DNA of 64,000 bases, taken from contig NZ_JACTVJ010000027.1 in NCBI RefSeq assembly GCF_014493765.1, forward strand, positions 1 through 64,000, in the 5' to 3' direction. The position numbers were made by a program, and so were the translations under genes. This document shows positions 60,769-64,000 of the stretch, piece by piece. The number at the start of each line of letters is the position of its first letter. The first letter of the stretch is position 1. The notes under the pieces were generated by a model. That model was not told the origin of the DNA and made no database searches. It worked only from the letters and a program-made list of their open reading frames with translations. The DNA is from Streptomyces polyasparticus. Lineage in GTDB: Bacteria > Actinomycetota > Actinomycetes > Streptomycetales > Streptomycetaceae.

Positions 60769-60839
60769 AGCCGGATCGGCCGCGAGGCCTGCGGCACGAT
60801 CGGCCCCCGCGCCTGGAGCCGGATCGCCCCCGGCGCCAG
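60744..60839 (+). repeat. four 24-bp imperfect tandem repeats across a stop codon
   Basis: Units start at 60744, 60768, 60792 and 60816, beginning G-A-G-C-C-G-G-A-T-C-G in three of four. The HEAT gene's TAG is at 60766-60768, so the first copy is coding and the rest lie downstream. Read through, the frame would continue as 8-residue S-R-I-G-like units. Confidence 0.85.
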
Positions 60840-60968
60840 GAGTCGCGACGTACGGCAGGCCGCCGGGGACGGGATCCTCGGCGGGGCGGTGGGAACGCTC
60901 ATGGGACGTTCCCCCGCCCGAAAGATCCACGTTGACGTGGCCACGCCGCGGCTGACGACAACAGCGGT

Positions 60969-62090
60969 ATGCGTGTCGTCATCGTCACCGAATCCTTTCC
61001 CCCCGACGTCAACGGCGTGGCGCACTGCGCCCTGCAGACCGCCCGCCATCTCGTACGGCGCGGACACGACCCCCTGGTCGTCGCGCCCGACCACCGGCTT
61101 CCCCTCGCGGACAGCGACGCGCCGTGCCCCGTGGTGCGCGTCCCCTCGATGCCGCTGCCCGGCTATCCGCAGGTGAGAGTGGCGCTGCCGAGCCGGCGCG
61201 GCATGGCGGCGCTGGTCTCCCACCGGGCCGAACTCGTCCATCTGGCAAGCCCGTTCGTGCTCGGGGTGCGCGCGATGGCGGCCGCGTCCCGGCTCGACAT
61301 CCCCGCCGTCGCCGTCTACCAGACCGATCTGGCCGGCTATGCCCGTACGTACGTGGGCGCGGGCGAAGCCGCCGCATGGCGGCGCATCCGGGCCGTGCAC
61401 AAAGCGGCCGACCGCACCCTCGCGCCGTCCGGTACGGCGCTGCGGGACCTGGTCGCGCACGGCGTGCCGCGGGTGGCGCTGTGGCCGCGCGGGGTCGACA
61501 CCGCGCGCTTCGATCCGGCGCTGCGCGACGAGGAGCTGCGCCGCAGGTACGCGCCGAACGGCGAGCTGATCGTCGGCTACGTGGGGCGGCTCGCGCCCGA
61601 GAAACAGGTCGGCCTCCTCGCCGAGGTCTGCCGGATGGACGGCGTCCGCGTGCTCGTCACGGGCGACGGACCGAGCGAGCCCGCGCTGCGGGCGGCGCTG
61701 CCCGGCGCGCACTTCCTCGGCCGGCGAACGGGCGATGAACTCGCCCGGATCTTCGCCTCGTTGGACCTCTTCGTACACACCGGGCCGTACGAGACCTTCT
61801 GCCAGACGGTCCAGGAGGCCATGGCCAGCGGGGTGCCCGTGATCGCCCCCGCGGCGGGCGGCCCGCTCGACCTGGTGGCGCACGGCAGGACCGGGCTGCT
61901 CGTGCCGCCGGGCGATGCGGCCGGGTTCCGGGAGGCGGTGTGGGCGCTCGCGGCGGATCCCGGGCGGCGGGCCGCGTACGGCCGAGCAGGCCGCACCATG
62001 GTCCGCGGACGCACCTGGGAGGCCGTCGGCGACCAGCTGCTCGGGCACTACGCCGAGGTGCTCGGCGCGCGAGCGGCGGTGGCGGCATGA
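60969..62090 (+). CDS. GT4 glycosyltransferase (MgtA/PimB-like)
   Basis: A 373-residue GT-B enzyme. N-terminus V-I-V-T-E-S-F-P-P-D-V-N-G-V-A; nucleotide-binding V-G-Y-V-G-R-L-A-P-E-K; retaining E-x7-E in E-T-F-C-Q-T-V-Q-E-A-M. This pattern fits the GDP-mannose-dependent alpha-mannosyltransferases of actinobacteria. It may build a glycolipid head group. Start: ATG at 60969, without an obvious ribosome-binding site. The stop overlaps the next gene as ATGA. Confidence 0.88.
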   Translation: MRVVIVTESFPPDVNGVAHCALQTARHLVRRGHDPLVVAPDHRLPLADSDAPCPVVRVPSMPLPGYPQVRVALPSRRGMAALVSHRAELVHLASPFVLGVRAMAAASRLDIPAVAVYQTDLAGYARTYVGAGEAAAWRRIRAVHKAADRTLAPSGTALRDLVAHGVPRVALWPRGVDTARFDPALRDEELRRRYAPNGELIVGYVGRLAPEKQVGLLAEVCRMDGVRVLVTGDGPSEPALRAALPGAHFLGRRTGDELARIFASLDLFVHTGPYETFCQTVQEAMASGVPVIAPAAGGPLDLVAHGRTGLLVPPGDAAGFREAVWALAADPGRRAAYGRAGRTMVRGRTWEAVGDQLLGHYAEVLGARAAVAA

Positions 62091-63250
62091 GCGCCCCGGC
62101 GTCCGCGGGGCTGCGGATCGTCCGTATGGCGAACTTCGTGGCGCCCGCCTCCGGTGGATTGCGTACGGCGCTACGGGAGTTGGGCGCCGGATACCTCGCC
62201 GCGGGCCATGAGCCCGTCCTGATCGTGCCCGGGGAGCGCGCCGCGGACCGGATGACCGGGCAGGGGCGGGTGATCACCGTGCCCGGTCCAGTGGTGCCCG
62301 GCACCGGCGGCTATCGCGTGCTGACCGACCGCCGGGCGCTCGCCTCGCTCCTGGAGAGGCTCGGGCCCGACCGGCTCGAGGTGTCCGACCGCACCACCTT
62401 GCGCTGGACGGGCGAGTGGGCACGGCGTGCCCGTGTGCCCGCCGTCATGGTCTCGCACGAGACGGCGGACGGGGTGCTGCGCACCTGGGGCCTGCCCGAG
62501 CCCGCCGCACGGCGGGCCGCGGACCGGCTCAACCGCCGTACCGCGTACGCCTATTCACGCGTGGTGTGCACCACCGAGTGGGCCGAGCGCGAGTTCGTAC
62601 GGATCAGGGCGCGCAATGTCGTACGGGCGCCGCTCGGCGTGGATCTCGACCGCTGCCGGCCCGGGCTGCGGGACCAGGGGCTGCGGAACCGGCTGGCGCG
62701 CGAGGACGAGGTGCTGCTGGTGCTCTGCTCGCGGCTCTCGGTGGAGAAGCGGCCGGGGACGGCGATCGAGGCGGTACGGGTGCTGCGCGGGCGGGGCGTT
62801 CCGGTACGGCTGGTGGTGGCGGGGGACGGGCCGCTGCGGGCGCGCCTCGAAGGGCGGGCGCGGTCCCTTCCGGTGCGGTTCCTCGGACATGTCGCCGACC
62901 GGGGGCGGTTGGCCGCTCTGCAGGCCACGGCCGATCTGTGTCTGGCGCCCGGACCCGCGGAGACCTTCGGGCTCGCCGCGCTGGAGGCGCTGGCGTGCGG
63001 GACGCCCGTGGTGGCGAGTGCGTCGTCCGCGTTGCCGGAGGTGCTCGGGTCCGCGGGGGCGGTGGCGCTCGACGACGGTGCGTCCTTCGCCGATGCCGTA
63101 CAGCTGTTGCTCGACCGGCCGGAGCGGCTGCGGCGGGCGGCGGCCCGGGCGCGGGCCGAGTGCTTCGGGTGGGACCGGGCGGTGCGGGCCTTCCTGGCGG
63201 CTCATGAGGCGCCGGTGCTGCGGGCGCCGGTACGGGAGGTGGCGTCGTGA
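62087..63250 (+). CDS. GT4 glycosyltransferase
   Basis: A 387-residue GT-B enzyme with an N-terminal acceptor domain (I-V-R-M-A-N-F-V-A-P-A-S-G-G-L-R), L-V-L-C-S-R-L-S-V-E-K-R-P and the E-x7-E motif E-T-F-G-L-A-A-L-E-A-L. It is coupled to the previous glycosyltransferase (ATGA) and to the SGNH hydrolase after it (GTGA), so the three likely act on one glycoconjugate. Acceptor and donor are not known. Confidence 0.88.
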   Translation: MSAPASAGLRIVRMANFVAPASGGLRTALRELGAGYLAAGHEPVLIVPGERAADRMTGQGRVITVPGPVVPGTGGYRVLTDRRALASLLERLGPDRLEVSDRTTLRWTGEWARRARVPAVMVSHETADGVLRTWGLPEPAARRAADRLNRRTAYAYSRVVCTTEWAEREFVRIRARNVVRAPLGVDLDRCRPGLRDQGLRNRLAREDEVLLVLCSRLSVEKRPGTAIEAVRVLRGRGVPVRLVVAGDGPLRARLEGRARSLPVRFLGHVADRGRLAALQATADLCLAPGPAETFGLAALEALACGTPVVASASSALPEVLGSAGAVALDDGASFADAVQLLLDRPERLRRAAARARAECFGWDRAVRAFLAAHEAPVLRAPVREVAS

Positions 63251-64000
63251 GCGCGGTGGGGGCGCTGAGGTTCGCCGCGCTCGGGGACTCGCTGACCGAA
63301 GGGGTGGGGGACCCCGCCGGGGACGGATGGCGGGGGTGGGCCGCACTGCTCGCGCCCGCGCTCGGTGGCGGCGGACGGGCCGTGGAGTTCCGAAACTTCG
63401 CGGTCAGCGGCTCCCAGACGCGGGACGTCCTGGAACGGCAGACACCGCAGGCCGTGGCCTTCGCGCCCGATGTGGTGTCGGTGGTCGTGGGGGTCAACGA
63501 CACGCTGCGGCGGACCTTCGACGTGCGGGGTGTGGCGTCCCGACTCGACGCCGTGTACGGGGAGTTCACCTCGCGCGGTGCGCTGCTCCTCACCGCGTGT
63601 CTGCCCGATCCCGGTGCCATGCTCGGGCTGCCCGCGGTGCTCGCCCGGCCGCTGGCCCGGCGGCAGCGGGCGGTCAATGCGCTGGTGCATGCGCTGTCGG
63701 AGCGGTACGGGGCGGTGCATCTGCATGCGGCGCACGACGGGTGGGTGAGCGACCGGTCGCTGTGGAGTGCGGACCGGCTGCACCCGGGGGAGCGGGGGCA
63801 TCGGGTGTTCGCCGCCCGGTTCCATGAGTTGTTGTCCGACGCGGGGGTCTCGGTGGGGGCGCCTCCTTCGGTCGAGCCCGAGCGGGGGCCGGTGCCGCGG
63901 GCGGCGAGTGTGTGGTGGCTCGCGACGGCAGGGACGGGGTGGGTGGTGCGGCGGTGCGGGGATCTGGTGCCGCAGCTCTTGGGGCTGGCGGTGGAGGAGG
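63247..64000 (+). CDS. SGNH/GDSL hydrolase (3' end outside window)
   Basis: The frame opens at a GTG sharing GTGA with the previous stop and runs without a stop to the window end (at least 251 residues). GDSL block I G-D-S15-L-T-E-G is at residues 13-19, block III G-V-N-D near 94 and the catalytic D-R-L-H-P-G-E-R-G-H near 178-187. The domain is therefore complete; the remaining C-terminal tail is Pro/Trp-rich. It would deacylate a glycoconjugate of the two coupled glycosyltransferases. No signal peptide is present. Confidence 0.88.
   Translation, partial: MSAVGALRFAALGDSLTEGVGDPAGDGWRGWAALLAPALGGGGRAVEFRNFAVSGSQTRDVLERQTPQAVAFAPDVVSVVVGVNDTLRRTFDVRGVASRLDAVYGEFTSRGALLLTACLPDPGAMLGLPAVLARPLARRQRAVNALVHALSERYGAVHLHAAHDGWVSDRSLWSADRLHPGERGHRVFAARFHELLSDAGVSVGAPPSVEPERGPVPRAASVWWLATAGTGWVVRRCGDLVPQLLGLAVEE

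Overview
The window is about 72% G+C with strong third-position GC. It carries a Streptomyces-type core gene set: an FMN-riboswitch rib operon with ribM running into hisE-hisG, and ppm1-fxsA-rbpA with a sigma-R-type promoter on rbpA. I read it as Streptomyces (or a very close actinobacterial relative) chromosome, not plasmid or phage. I found no rRNA, tRNA, CRISPR array, insertion sequence or integrase.

Layout. 1-3907: a tandem repeat at the left edge, then a tightly coupled leftward operon (luciferase-like oxidoreductase, SDR, SGNH hydrolase, metallo-beta-lactamase-fold protein). 4177-8893: a rightward basic-amino-acid catabolic unit made of a CAT-like permease, an Lrp regulator, a DavA-like amidase and a DavB-like amino-acid 2-monooxygenase, with stacked palindromes in front. 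8908-13339: a second luciferase-like enzyme, a DUF5995 protein, a secreted GH6 glucanase and a uracil/xanthine permease.

13762-23238 is the most interesting part, an exopolysaccharide locus. It has a secreted Agd3-like (CE18) deacetylase, a PelF-type glycosyltransferase, a multi-pass membrane protein, a LegB-like dehydratase/epimerase, a sugar nucleotidyltransferase, a second sugar SDR, a spherulin-4 (Sph3/GH135-like) protein and a GH114 (Ega3-like) lipoprotein. Most genes overlap by 4 bp. The enzyme set matches fungal galactosaminogalactan and bacterial Pel systems, so I infer an amino-sugar polymer that is made, partly deacetylated and trimmed.

23289-26579: an MFS transporter and ROK regulator diverging over a palindromic operator, and an NAD(P)-binding protein. 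26788-32917: FMN riboswitch, ribD-ribE-ribM-ribBA-ribH, hisE, hisG and a PH-domain protein. 33149-35565: paired CNNM/CorC-type proteins. 35587-43797: an EccA-like AAA protein, a candidate small RNA or attenuator, a uridine-kinase-like protein, a Tat-exported C39-like peptidase, small regulators, an acyl-CoA dehydrogenase and an unusual repeat protein antisense to its 3' end. 44020-49395: a hypothetical protein/phosphotransferase pair, an Lrp regulator and a YtcJ-like amidohydrolase. 49504-51841: ppm1 with a long structured leader, fxsA and rbpA. 52148-56602: MFS, GDPD, and the YczE/MocR divergent pair. 56615-60768: an FtsK-like protein with a broken Walker A motif and its small membrane partner, an ankyrin protein, a poly-cysteine mini-ORF and a HEAT-like protein. 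60969-64000: two GT4 glycosyltransferases and an SGNH hydrolase cut by the window edge.

Several gene 3' ends carry short tandem duplications, some crossing the stop codon, which looks like a recurring replication-slippage feature of this strain.
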